A stretch of DNA of 64,000 nucleotides from an uncultured Arenicella sp. Its GTDB lineage: Bacteria > Pseudomonadota > Gammaproteobacteria > Arenicellales > Arenicellaceae. Location of the stretch: contig CALJWL010000028.1 of assembly GCA_937974565.1 (NCBI GenBank), positions 55,924 to 119,923 on the forward strand. The letters are read 5' to 3'. Below, piece by piece: positions 35,510 through 43,905 of the stretch. The position numbers and the translations under genes were made by a program. Position 1 is the first letter of the stretch; each line of letters begins with the position of its first letter. A model generated the notes under the pieces. It made no database searches. It was not told the origin of the DNA and was given only the letters and a program-made list of their open reading frames with translations.

Positions 35510-36790
35510 ATGCCCAGTAACAAAAGCCACCACAAACTGGCCCGTCCACCATTTAAGAACGGTAAATACGATGCCAAAGGCATTACAAAGCCAGCACCTT
35601 TCAAAAAAGTTATTTTTTTATTACTGTTCGTGATCGCAGTCCTACTGCGTATTCACGAAACCCACTCACAAACTCTTCAGCACTGTCTGTATGGGGCCGA
35701 TTATTTGGGCTCTAAACGCTTACAAGGTATAAGTTTGCGCGAGTTTCAGGCCAGTAAAATTGACACCAACCTGAGTGTCGGTGCTGAACTTAGCTTAAAA
35801 CTCGACCGTGTATCAGAACACCAAATAACATCATCAAATAACACGGCCAGCATCTCGGCATGGTTCTACGCGCCACAACACGGCTTCTGGTCAACGCACA
35901 CTCAGAAGACACCGGCTAGTACACAGCGCCTCTCCAGTGAAACTCTGGCTCAGTTAGCCATCGCCACCATTATAAGTCAGCTGATCGAAGAGAAACAGCT
36001 ATTGCCCCACGACTCTCTTGAACGGTGGTTCCCAGATACGCCATATTCAGACCTTGTCACAATTGACCACTTACTTACGCACACCAGTGGCTTAAAGGTA
36101 GCGTTGACGTCTCCGGAAACACCCAACGATCATAAAAGCCTATACGAATTTTGCCCCGGCACCAACGTACGTATCAATTCAGCTAACTACTCCACTCTTG
36201 CTCAAATCATTGAACAACTGGAGCAAGAAACTCTGAGTAATGTGGTTAAACAACGTATTGCACAGACATTAGAACTCTCTGCTTTTACTGTAAATAACTC
36301 AGACCAATCTGGCGTACACAAAATAATCACCACCCCCAAGCAAGCCACCTTGTTTTTGTCCGCTTTTCTGAGAAGTGAATTGGTAAGCGACTCTATGGTT
36401 AACGATGCATTAAGGCATATTTACCCTTTATTAATTCCACCCAACTTGCCTGAAACTTTCAACAATCCCGACGACTCAAGCCAATTCAACCCACAAAAAA
36501 GAAGTGCTTTAGAGCAATTTCAAGGCATAGGCAGGGGCATAATGGTTGGGTTCACTGGCTCTAGTTCTAACCAACCAAATCAAAATTTTAACCCCAAGCC
36601 GATATGGGTAGGACTAGAAGAAACGCACAACAACATGGGTAAAAAAAGCAACAGTAAATACATGATTGTCCTATTCGATTTACAGCGCAAACTTTACTTA
36701 AGCGTTTCGATGAACGGGGGCCATGGAACATCAGTCGCAGAACAGTTACTAAAGGAGTTCGACGCTTATACTCTTTTAGAACAGCAATAA
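35510..36790 (+). CDS. Beta-lactamase-like serine hydrolase with degenerate active site
   Basis: The 426-residue protein has an N-terminal membrane helix (about residues 31-46), then a fold like class C beta-lactamase-related hydrolases: LIEEKQLLPHDSLERWFPD, VTIDHLLTHTSGL, and YEFCPGTNVRINSANYSTLAQIIEQ. The catalytic signatures appear lost. At the S-x-x-K position the sequence reads SSETLAQLA with no Lys (about residue 141), and the Y-x-N motif is replaced by INS (about 222). The normal HTSGL loop is retained. It is probably a non-catalytic, membrane-anchored periplasmic binding or scaffold protein, unless the motif has shifted. The region 60-110 has no recognisable domain. Only a weak GGGA precedes the ATG. 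Confidence 0.65.
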   Translation: MPSNKSHHKLARPPFKNGKYDAKGITKPAPFKKVIFLLLFVIAVLLRIHETHSQTLQHCLYGADYLGSKRLQGISLREFQASKIDTNLSVGAELSLKLDRVSEHQITSSNNTASISAWFYAPQHGFWSTHTQKTPASTQRLSSETLAQLAIATIISQLIEEKQLLPHDSLERWFPDTPYSDLVTIDHLLTHTSGLKVALTSPETPNDHKSLYEFCPGTNVRINSANYSTLAQIIEQLEQETLSNVVKQRIAQTLELSAFTVNNSDQSGVHKIITTPKQATLFLSAFLRSELVSDSMVNDALRHIYPLLIPPNLPETFNNPDDSSQFNPQKRSALEQFQGIGRGIMVGFTGSSSNQPNQNFNPKPIWVGLEETHNNMGKKSNSKYMIVLFDLQRKLYLSVSMNGGHGTSVAEQLLKEFDAYTLLEQQ

Positions 36791-36870
36791 CCATACTTTG
36801 AAATTGCGATAGTTCAGATACCCCATTATATTGGTGCCCTTTTACACTGATTCAATCATTGAGGCTTATG

Positions 36871-38646
36871 ATGAATATACGACTCTTAATCTCCGTACTG
36901 CCCCTCTTTTGCATTAGTGCTTGCCATGATCAAGTGGTTTCAAAGGCCCACTCAGACCACCCTCACCCATCCACCGCTAAGGTAAAAGTGCCGACGGCCA
37001 AGAAAATGCCCGCACAAGCGACCACGGAACCCGTGCGGAGCCTTGCCGCTCTCCACTCTAAAATTTTTCTCAACGGTAATATATACACCGTTAATGAAAA
37101 ACAACCCAATGTTGAAGCGGTAGTGGTTCGTGGTAGAAAAATTATTAACCTCGGCTCGGCGGCACAAATGCGTGAACAGTATTCAAATGCCCAGGTCATT
37201 GATTTAGGCGGCGCAACCTTGATACCAGGTTTGATTGATGCTCATGGGCATTTATTAGGCTTAGGCGAGAGTTTACTTAACGTGGATTTAACCGGCACTC
37301 AAAACAAAGCCGAAATCATTCAACGTCTTAAAACTAAAGCCGCTGAACTCACTGATGATCAATGGTTACTAGGCCGTGGCTGGGATCAAAATGACTGGCC
37401 AACCCCAGAACTGCCCACTAAGGCCGATTTAGATGAAGCCTTTCCCACGCGCCCTGTTTGGTTAGAACGTGTGGATGGCCACGCCAACTGGGGCAACAGT
37501 GCCGCAATAAAATTTTCCGATCGAAATTTGAGTGGCCACTGGCAAATCGACGGTGGCGAAATAATTCGAGATGGCAATCAAAACCCAACTGGGGTGTTTA
37601 TCGACAATGCGGTGTCTATTATCCAATCTAAGGTCCCAACGGGCAGTGACGACGAGCGTATGATTGCGCTCGAAACAGCCATGAAAAAAACCGCCGAAGT
37701 TGGCCTAACGGGCATGCACGATGCCGGTACGTCATTAAAAACATGGCGACTATTAAATCAACTTCACGACGATCGCAAGCTCAAAATACGCGTTTACTCA
37801 ATGGCTAACGGCGCGCAAGAAATGTTAGATTACCTTTGCGAACAGGGCAGTCAGGTAGATGCCTTAGGCATGTTAACCGCTCGCTCAATAAAGCTATACA
37901 GTGATGGCGCTTTGGGGTCTCGTGGAGCAGCCCTGATAACTGATTACAGTGATGACCCTGGAAATAAAGGACTACTGGTAGAAACACAGCAAACACTCAC
38001 CAAACACGTCAATAAAGCCATCCATTGTGGCCTGCAAGTCAACATTCACGCTATTGGTGACCGTGGTAATAAAGTAACGCTAGACGTGTTGACCCAAGCA
38101 AGCGCGGCCAACGATAACCCTGGGCGCCACCGTATCGAACACGCACAGGTTGTGGCACCGGCTGACTTCCAACGCTTTAAAAAACTGGGGCTTATCGCAT
38201 CGGTACAACCAACGCACGCCACCAGCGATATGTATTGGGCCGAAGAGCGAGTGGGTGCCGAACGCATTAAAGGCGCATACGCTTGGCGTCAATTTTTAGA
38301 TTTTGGCATTCCGCTGGCACTTGGTTCTGACTTTCCAATCGAGCGACCCGACCCACTTCACGGTTTTTACGCTGCCGTAACACGACAAGATCATCAACAA
38401 TGGCCAAAAGGCGGTTGGCGTTCGAAGGAAAAACTCACAAGAAAAGAAGCTCTTTATGGCTTCACATTAGGTGCGGCCTATGCGGCTTTCCAAGAAGACA
38501 GCGTGGGGTCGATTGAGGTAGGGAAGTACGCCGACTTCACGGTATTGTCAAAAGACATCATGCAAATCCCTGAAACTGAAATACTATCAACCAACGTTAC
38601 CTCAACCTACATCAATGGTGAAGCCGTGTACCGAGCTTTTGATTGA
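36871..38646 (+). CDS. YtcJ-like amidohydrolase lipoprotein
   Basis: The protein (about 591 residues) is an amidohydrolase of the YtcJ/NfdA group. A signal peptide ends at the lipobox ISAC. The metal-binding HxH is in DAHGHLLGLG. Other active-site parts are the SDGALGSRGA segment with IKLYSDG, His in NIHAIGDRGN, His in HRIEHAQV and the terminal Asp in LGSDFPIERPDP. Members hydrolyse amides, formamides or exocyclic C-N bonds, and the substrate here is unknown. The ATG at 36871 has GAGG six bases upstream and is preferred over an ATG three bases earlier and a TTG at 36859. Lipidation implies a periplasmic location, which is less usual for the family. Confidence 0.85.
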   Translation: MNIRLLISVLPLFCISACHDQVVSKAHSDHPHPSTAKVKVPTAKKMPAQATTEPVRSLAALHSKIFLNGNIYTVNEKQPNVEAVVVRGRKIINLGSAAQMREQYSNAQVIDLGGATLIPGLIDAHGHLLGLGESLLNVDLTGTQNKAEIIQRLKTKAAELTDDQWLLGRGWDQNDWPTPELPTKADLDEAFPTRPVWLERVDGHANWGNSAAIKFSDRNLSGHWQIDGGEIIRDGNQNPTGVFIDNAVSIIQSKVPTGSDDERMIALETAMKKTAEVGLTGMHDAGTSLKTWRLLNQLHDDRKLKIRVYSMANGAQEMLDYLCEQGSQVDALGMLTARSIKLYSDGALGSRGAALITDYSDDPGNKGLLVETQQTLTKHVNKAIHCGLQVNIHAIGDRGNKVTLDVLTQASAANDNPGRHRIEHAQVVAPADFQRFKKLGLIASVQPTHATSDMYWAEERVGAERIKGAYAWRQFLDFGIPLALGSDFPIERPDPLHGFYAAVTRQDHQQWPKGGWRSKEKLTRKEALYGFTLGAAYAAFQEDSVGSIEVGKYADFTVLSKDIMQIPETEILSTNVTSTYINGEAVYRAFD

Positions 38647-38657
38647 ATAACGTTGAT

Positions 38658-38720
38658 AAAAAGGTATTTCATAAAACAAATCAAAGGCCTTACTGAATGC
38701 CTTGCATTGTCCACCTTTTT
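38658..38720. terminator. Candidate bidirectional terminator between convergent genes
   Basis: AAAAAGGT (38658-38665) pairs with ACCTTTTT (38713-38720), enclosing a smaller AAGGC/GCCTT hairpin (38684-38703). It lies exactly between the convergent amidohydrolase and membrane-protein genes and ends in a T run on the plus strand and, by symmetry, on the minus strand. The stem is long-range, so confidence is modest. Confidence 0.35.
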
Positions 38721-38723
38721 AGC

Positions 38724-39287
38724 TCAATTTGGCCATAACCATGCAAAAGTGCCTGCCGTAACTGATGCATAGATAAGTGCGTCAAGCAAATAACGAAGAC
38801 TGTTTGACCAAGGCTGCCCCAACCAAATACTGTGCGGAATTTGAGCCCAACCAAAGGTTAGAAAAGACGCTAAAAACACCGTTTTGAACACCGAAAAGTA
38901 GGCCACGCCGCCCGCGACAAACAAGCTTGTGAGACAAGCGACCAAGAACACGCCAACAATAAAGAACATCAATTGCTGAAACAGTAATTTGCCCATGGGC
39001 GGCACGCCGTTAGGCATCACTGAAATGATAGCCACTGGGCCGTCGTTGAACTTCTTTTGCACAGTGTCGCTCTCCATGGCCTTCATGTCATGGCAATACG
39101 GCGTGGTATACATAGCCGGGGCCGGTTTTGATGCGGCCAAAGCAGCCGATACGTCAGCCTCATTACTCAATTCCTTATAATCGGCATTATGATATTTGAT
39201 CAGCGTATGGATTAATGCGCTGGCCAACCAACACAGCCCTCCAGCTAATAAAATTGGAAGCCACAACGATACAATAGAAACAGGCAT
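38724..39287 (-). CDS. Uncharacterised four-helix membrane protein
   Basis: I do not recognise the family with certainty. The 187-residue protein has an N-terminal membrane helix (about residues 7-28), a soluble segment of about 70 residues with Tyr, Cys, His and Met (TTPYCHDMKAMESD), then three closely spaced hydrophobic helices. The soluble part contains GPVAIISVMPNGVPPMGKLLFQQ, a proline/glycine-rich turn before the second helix. That pattern suggests an inner-membrane protein with one periplasmic or cytoplasmic domain. It stands alone between the convergent amidohydrolase and the ABC operon. No function is proposed. Confidence 0.65.
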   Translation of the reverse strand: MPVSIVSLWLPILLAGGLCWLASALIHTLIKYHNADYKELSNEADVSAALAASKPAPAMYTTPYCHDMKAMESDTVQKKFNDGPVAIISVMPNGVPPMGKLLFQQLMFFIVGVFLVACLTSLFVAGGVAYFSVFKTVFLASFLTFGWAQIPHSIWLGQPWSNSLRYLLDALIYASVTAGTFAWLWPN

Positions 39288-39622
39288 AAAACCTCCATTC
39301 AGCGTAATAGTGGTTTTTCAGTATATATCACCCACCTAACAAACAACAAAACAGCTTGCCTGAGTCATTAACGCGCTCAAGCTACTGAGAAGTGCCAACG
39401 CTGTTTTAAGCGTTTAATCACCACCCAATTAATCTCGATAAAAATCACATCATCAAACTCGCCGCCATTACGCCTACCAATGCAGTCAGTGCCGCCGCCG
39501 CTCTTAGTAATATGTTGCGTTTAGTCTCTTGATATTGTTTCTCAAATTAGCTCTAAATCTTTTAAAATTTGATTCAAATTCGTTTTCTTTGATTCGCGTA
39601 ATTTACTTAAAACGGCGATGAA
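39288..39622. other. Intergenic region with a possible coding relic
   Basis: No complete gene is seen in this 335-bp gap. On the minus strand a 34-codon frame without a start (39445-39546) ends QYQETKRNILLRAAAALT followed by a hydrophobic run LVGVMAASLMM. A preceding frame reads NEFESNFKRFRANLR and is offset from it. This looks like the tail of a small single-helix membrane protein that has suffered a frameshift, but the evidence is thin. Confidence 0.25.
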
Positions 39623-40558
39623 CTAAATATCAAAATTATTTTCTCTGCACCACGCTGCTGCCCACACAAAAAAAGCAGCTACTACTAACCCCAAAACCAT
39701 GCTTGCGAAGGAATCCACCCAATAGGTGGTTAAAAACTCCCTGCCACTTTGCATCTCTGAAAAGCGCGCCAGTAACGTGAATGGAGAGTGCGCATCAAGA
39801 AAACCGTAAATGTGTTGGGTATGAAACAATACCCCTTCTAACACCCTTATTACTATGACAGGGATAATTAACCATAAGATCGGCATTTTGCTGACTTTAG
39901 CCGACACATAAAGCACCAATGCATAAATCGGGGCACACCAAAATAGACCCGTTATGATTGCCAAAATAGGCCAAACAACCAATTTTGAAAAGCCCATGCT
40001 GGCCGGATCATCAGCCAGTATTTCAGAAGGAAAGACCCACTGAGCGTAGCTCATCAACACAGCGCCAGCAAGCCACGAAATCGCAACCGCAACAGCGCTA
40101 AACCCCACAATAGCAAACAACAATTTGATCAACACTATTTGCAGCTCAGGTATGGGCATTGTTTTCCAATATAAAATACTCTTGTCTCGCCTATCATTAT
40201 AAAGACTGGACAAAGCGTAAAATATCGACGCTAACCAAGCCGCCGCCAGATACACTCCGGAAAACCAAAACTTTTCACTGGTTTGATCAGCCGAGCCTAC
40301 CTTAAGCCCCTCGGCAATGAACGCTTTCTCGTCAGCCTTAGTGACCTGTTGGTCTGTTTTATCTTGCCCTGTGGCATTAAGGCTCTTGCTATGAAGTTCC
40401 AAACTTTGGCCGTTAATACGATATTCTTCTGACCATGTTGCAGCCATAGCGACTATGCAAAACAAGGCCGTTACCAACATAGGCATGATTACCATCAGCT
40501 TTTTATGCTCCCAGTATTCACGCTTAAAACCCAATATCAATTGATTCATTTTGTTCAC
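39623..40558 (-). CDS. ABC-2 type transporter permease
   Basis: The 311-residue integral membrane protein has about six helices. The first follows the N-terminal EYWEHKKLM segment, then comes a periplasmic loop of about 70 polar residues (SEEYRINGQSLELHSKS...ADQTSEKF), and then five helices including SIFYALSSLYNDRRDKSILYWKTMPIP. The DRRDKS-x2-YWK-x-MP motif is the coupling region characteristic of bacterial ABC-2 permeases linked to GntR/YtrA-type operons. Together with the upstream ATPase (77 bp away) it should form an ABC exporter. The likely role is response to envelope-active compounds, by analogy with ytrABCDEF. The substrate is unknown. Confidence 0.85.
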   Translation of the reverse strand: MNKMNQLILGFKREYWEHKKLMVIMPMLVTALFCIVAMAATWSEEYRINGQSLELHSKSLNATGQDKTDQQVTKADEKAFIAEGLKVGSADQTSEKFWFSGVYLAAAWLASIFYALSSLYNDRRDKSILYWKTMPIPELQIVLIKLLFAIVGFSAVAVAISWLAGAVLMSYAQWVFPSEILADDPASMGFSKLVVWPILAIITGLFWCAPIYALVLYVSAKVSKMPILWLIIPVIVIRVLEGVLFHTQHIYGFLDAHSPFTLLARFSEMQSGREFLTTYWVDSFASMVLGLVVAAFFVWAAAWCRENNFDI

Positions 40559-40635
40559 GCTTTTTCAATTACATTATTGTAGAAGAACTCTGACCAAACA
40601 GTGTTGACTGGATGGTTTTAATTAAACAATTCAAG

Positions 40636-41481
40636 CTAGCTCATTTTTGCGACGAACAAGTCCGCCACACTGGGAGTTGAAATATGGCCGAAATCAACCA
40701 ACTCTGACGCGGCCACCCCTTCAAAAATCAAATTGTGGCTGCCAAGATTTTTACGCTCGTGAATCGGCTTAAACTTCCGTACGTGTTCAAGATTAGAGTC
40801 GCTTACGCGCAGCTCCAAAAACTGAGACTCAAGTGCTTCCATTTCAATATTCATAAGCGCATTACCATTTTTAATAAACACTAAATCGGTCAACAAATGC
40901 TCAACTTCCTCAACTTGGTGAGTGGTGATCAAAATGGTTTTGCTTTCATCAAAGTAATCGTTCAATAGCTGCTCATAGAATTGCTTGCGATAGAGAATAT
41001 CTAATCCAATCGTTGGCTCATCCAGCACCAACAATTTAGCGTCAATCGAAATCGTGAGGGCTAAATGCAGTTGAGTAACCATACCCTTTGATAATTCACT
41101 GATTTTACTGTGCCGCTTGATTTCAGTTTGTTTCAGAAAACAATTGGCTTTTGCAAGATCAAATTTAGGATGCACACCGCTGGTGTATTCAACCAATTGA
41201 GCCACCGTCATCCAATTTGGCAAAATTGCCGTATCGGCTATGTAAGCAATGTCTTTGAGCATCGCCATACGCTCGTGCTGTGGGTTGCGCCCCAAGACGG
41301 CTAAATTTCCCTGATAAGAAGCCATGCCCATCAAACACCTAAGCGCGGTCGTTTTGCCTGCCCCATTAGGGCCAATTAACCCCATAATACGGCCCGCTCC
41401 AAGCGTGAATGAAAAGTTGTTCAAAGCAAATTTAGTGCCATAGCTTTTAGTCAGCCCCTTCGCACAGATCATTGCGTCCAT
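40636..41481 (-). CDS. ABC transporter ATP-binding protein
   Basis: The 281-residue ATPase has a Walker A GPNGAGKTT, Q-loop region, a signature LSKGM in ISELSKGMVTQLHLAL, Walker B LLVLDEPTIGLD, and the H-loop ITTHQ. The LSKGM form replaces the usual LSGGQ and is common in this exporter subclass. A C-terminal segment of about 70 residues beyond the nucleotide-binding domain (LELRVSDSNLEHVRKFKPI) is a small accessory domain. It starts 2 bp after the GntR regulator stop and precedes the permease, so all three are cotranscribed. Confidence 0.9.
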   Translation of the reverse strand: MDAMICAKGLTKSYGTKFALNNFSFTLGAGRIMGLIGPNGAGKTTALRCLMGMASYQGNLAVLGRNPQHERMAMLKDIAYIADTAILPNWMTVAQLVEYTSGVHPKFDLAKANCFLKQTEIKRHSKISELSKGMVTQLHLALTISIDAKLLVLDEPTIGLDILYRKQFYEQLLNDYFDESKTILITTHQVEEVEHLLTDLVFIKNGNALMNIEMEALESQFLELRVSDSNLEHVRKFKPIHERKNLGSHNLIFEGVAASELVDFGHISTPSVADLFVAKMS

Positions 41482-41483
41482 AA

Positions 41484-41861
41484 TTAATTGCCTCGCTCTT
41501 TCTCTATTGCATTTAATGCGTTAACTAAGTCATCGATAGACATGCCTAAGTGCGTTAAGCGTATGAACAACGCAGGTGCCTCAATTTGATCAAACTTACG
41601 CCGCTCCGACGCTAATAAGTTAGCTCTGGCCCCTTCTAAAACAAACATGCCTCTGCCTCGCCTCATTTCCAGCACCCCTTCCTCGACCAACTCTTGGTAA
41701 GCCTTAGCAACGGTGATGTGGTTAATTTTTTGTTCAGCCGAAACCTGACGCACCGATGGCACTGAATCGCCTTCAGCAATATCACCATCCATAATCAAGC
41801 CAGCCATGCGATCTCTCACCTGCTTATAAATGGGTTGGTCATTGTTCCAGTTGTCAGACAT
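41484..41861 (-). CDS. GntR-family regulator, YtrA subfamily
   Basis: The 125-residue protein is an N-terminal winged helix (YKQVRDRMAGLIMDGDIAEGDSVPSVRQVSAEQKINHITVAKAYQELVEEGVLEMRRGRGMFV) with only a short C-terminal helical extension instead of a large effector domain, which defines the YtrA subfamily. Such regulators repress the ABC transporter operon they head and are released by cell-envelope stress. It is the first gene of the GntR-ATPase-permease operon, and an inverted repeat (41882-41903) covers the promoter region directly upstream. Confidence 0.9.
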   Translation of the reverse strand: MSDNWNNDQPIYKQVRDRMAGLIMDGDIAEGDSVPSVRQVSAEQKINHITVAKAYQELVEEGVLEMRRGRGMFVLEGARANLLASERRKFDQIEAPALFIRLTHLGMSIDDLVNALNAIEKERGN

Positions 41862-41881
41862 TGATACCGAACGTCGGTCTA

Positions 41882-41903
41882 TATAGTGTTATATATCACT
41901 ATA
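41882..41903. promoter_or_regulatory. Inverted repeat upstream of the GntR/ABC operon (probable autoregulatory operator)
   Basis: TATAGTG and CACTATA are perfect complements separated by 8 bp of TA-rich sequence (TTATATAT). A third CACTAT follows at 41905-41910. It lies 21 bp before the gntR start and overlaps where a -10 box would fall. Position and symmetry fit binding of the YtrA-type repressor. Confidence 0.6.
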
Positions 41904-42078
41904 TCACTATGATTTTGAAAATTTCAAGACAATTAAGGAAAATAGATTCAAACAGCCGGCTAAAAGCTTAACGCTTCTGTGGCGTCAACGGCTATATTGA
42001 AATTTGAAACGCGTTTATCCTTGCGCTCAGTGGGGCGGTCTGGGCAACCGCCTTGAAATTAAAAGCCAAAATCACTAG

Positions 42079-42195
42079 AGGCAACATAATAGGCTACCCA
42101 GTACACTCATCTGTTTAGTTGCTGCGGTTATTGCCGTTTTCATTGCCAAACGGCTTGATCTGGAGTCCGTACTTGGTTATCTCAAAGCAATGTGT
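42079..42195 (+). pseudogene. Remnant of a KefB/KefC-type potassium/proton antiporter
   Basis: One frame (stop at 42076 on its left) translates to a stretch reading LVAAVIAVFIAKRLDLESVLGYL, interrupted only in its surroundings. This matches the first conserved helix pair of KefB/KefC-like CPA2 antiporters, where the equivalent is 'AxxxAVPIAKRLGLGSVLGYL'. There is no start codon and the frame loses similarity after about 40 residues. A second short frame (42195-42298) ends in a basic helix and may be the distal end of the same deleted gene. The rest of the 800-bp gap (41911-42664) holds nothing recognisable apart from a GGCGGT/ACCGCC hairpin near 42034. Confidence 0.45.
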
Positions 42196-42664
42196 TTGAA
42201 TTGCTCAAAACCAGCAACAAGGCCGTTATGCGTGATTGGCAAGAAGGACTCCGTCTAAAAATGAAAAAGATTGAGAGTCAACAGAGGCGATTGACCTAAC
42301 GACCACAACACTATTTCGATAACAGGCAATTCGGTGACATTGGGTCGATATTAATGTTTAGTGCAAAAGTTTCAATCCGTGAAGTCCTTAAAAAATCAAA
42401 GAGCCATCAAAATTACCGACCCTGATGACGTTTTAACCGGAAAAGTAATATTTTCATTTGACCTAAAAAGACGGCCGTTGTTGTTTAATAGTGTTTTGTC
42501 ACAGTTTTTCAAAAATGGCTCAACAAAGCCTAAATCAACTCGATAAAAAACGGCCGATCTAAAATTTCCACCACCTAAACGCTTCTCTTGTCGAAAATTG
42601 GTAACCCTATTTTATCGATGACTTTTCCTCGTATTTATTTTTCTGCATTAACAGTCTCTTAGAT

Positions 42665-43798
42665 TTAGAAGCCTTTGAGTTTGAGTGCTAAGTCTGTAGA
42701 GCTAGTGGCATTATTGAGCGCCACTTCTTCGCTAACTTGATCGTCTCGCACCAATTGCATTAGGTGATCATCAAAACTGAGCATGCCATCCACTTTATCG
42801 CCGCCTTTAATAAGGTCTTTAATTTCTTTGATTCGTTGTGGGTCTACCATAAGCTCACGAGCCAACGGGGTTACCGTTAACACTTCGCACGCCACTGTGC
42901 GTCCTCCCCCCTCTTTCTTAGGCAATAATCGCTGCGTTACAATGGCTCGCAGGTTTTGAGAAAGTTTGGCTCGAATAGTGGATTGTTCATCGCCTTCAAA
43001 GCTTGAGACCATTCGCGTGATTGCGTCTGCTGAGTTGGGCGCGTGCAATGTGCTGAACACCAAGTGGCCGGTTTCGGCTGCGGTAAGGGCAATATCGATG
43101 CTCTCTGGATCACGCATCTCACCCATCAATATGATGTCAGGGTCTTCTCGCAAAGCGGCTTTCATTGCTCGACCAAAATCAGGCACATCAATACCCACTT
43201 GCCGTTGAGAGATCACGCAACGCTGCTCGGTAAAAATGTACTCGACTGGGTCTTCGATGGTGAGAATATGTTGGTAACGTTCTTTGTTGACTTCGTTTAA
43301 CAGTGACGCCATTGACGTTGATTTACCTGAACCTGTCGCGCCGGAAAAGATAACAAGACCTTGTCGCATTTTTGCAATGGTGCGCACTTGAGGTGGCAAA
43401 CTCAGTTCATCGGGGCTGGGGATATTATTTTCAATCACCCGCATTACCACAGCCAGCTTACCGAGTTGGCGAAACATGTTAACCCGAACTCGATTGCCTT
43501 CATTGTCACTGAGAGACAAATCCACTTGGTTATCTTCTTGAAATAGCCCAAGGTGATATTTAGACATTAATGGGTAGATCAACCGCTCGATCATCTCATC
43601 ACTCATCACCGGTGACCCTTTTACCTGACGAATACGGCCATCTAAGCGCATCATAATTTGATGATCGGCGCGAATGTGAATATCCGACGCTTTAAACTGA
43701 CAAGCGGAACCTACAATACTGGTTAAAAATTCAAGCGCTTCTTTTACTTGCGGGGTATCGGGTAACTTGCTTTTAAGACGGCTGGTAGGTTTAGACAT
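42665..43798 (-). CDS. PilT/PilU-type pilus retraction ATPase
   Basis: The 377-residue cytoplasmic ATPase powers type IV pilus retraction or twitching. It has the N-terminal PAS-like domain, then the RecA-type motor: Walker A GATGSGKSTSMA, Asp box TIEDPVEYIF, Walker B DIILMGEMRDPES, and His box TGHLVFSTLHAPNSADA. GEMRD matches PilT-type motors, while the wider sequence lies between PilT and PilU, so I do not choose between them. No other pil gene is present in the window. The proteins it would act on must be encoded elsewhere. It lies 107 bp downstream of the TrpD2-like gene on the same strand. Confidence 0.88.
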   Translation of the reverse strand: MSKPTSRLKSKLPDTPQVKEALEFLTSIVGSACQFKASDIHIRADHQIMMRLDGRIRQVKGSPVMSDEMIERLIYPLMSKYHLGLFQEDNQVDLSLSDNEGNRVRVNMFRQLGKLAVVMRVIENNIPSPDELSLPPQVRTIAKMRQGLVIFSGATGSGKSTSMASLLNEVNKERYQHILTIEDPVEYIFTEQRCVISQRQVGIDVPDFGRAMKAALREDPDIILMGEMRDPESIDIALTAAETGHLVFSTLHAPNSADAITRMVSSFEGDEQSTIRAKLSQNLRAIVTQRLLPKKEGGGRTVACEVLTVTPLARELMVDPQRIKEIKDLIKGGDKVDGMLSFDDHLMQLVRDDQVSEEVALNNATSSTDLALKLKGF

Positions 43799-43905
43799 AA
43801 TGATTAAGTTATTTTTATAACGGCTATTTCATCAATAACCATATTGTTAACGGGCTTGGGTTTAGTAACACATTGAACTTCTAAAGTTTTATTGGCAATG
43901 GGTTC

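Noticed and set aside
42361..42546. A 61-codon frame upstream of the PilT/U gene.
   Set aside because: It lacks a ribosome-binding site and domain, uses a non-ATG start, and its composition is typical of random AT-rich DNA.
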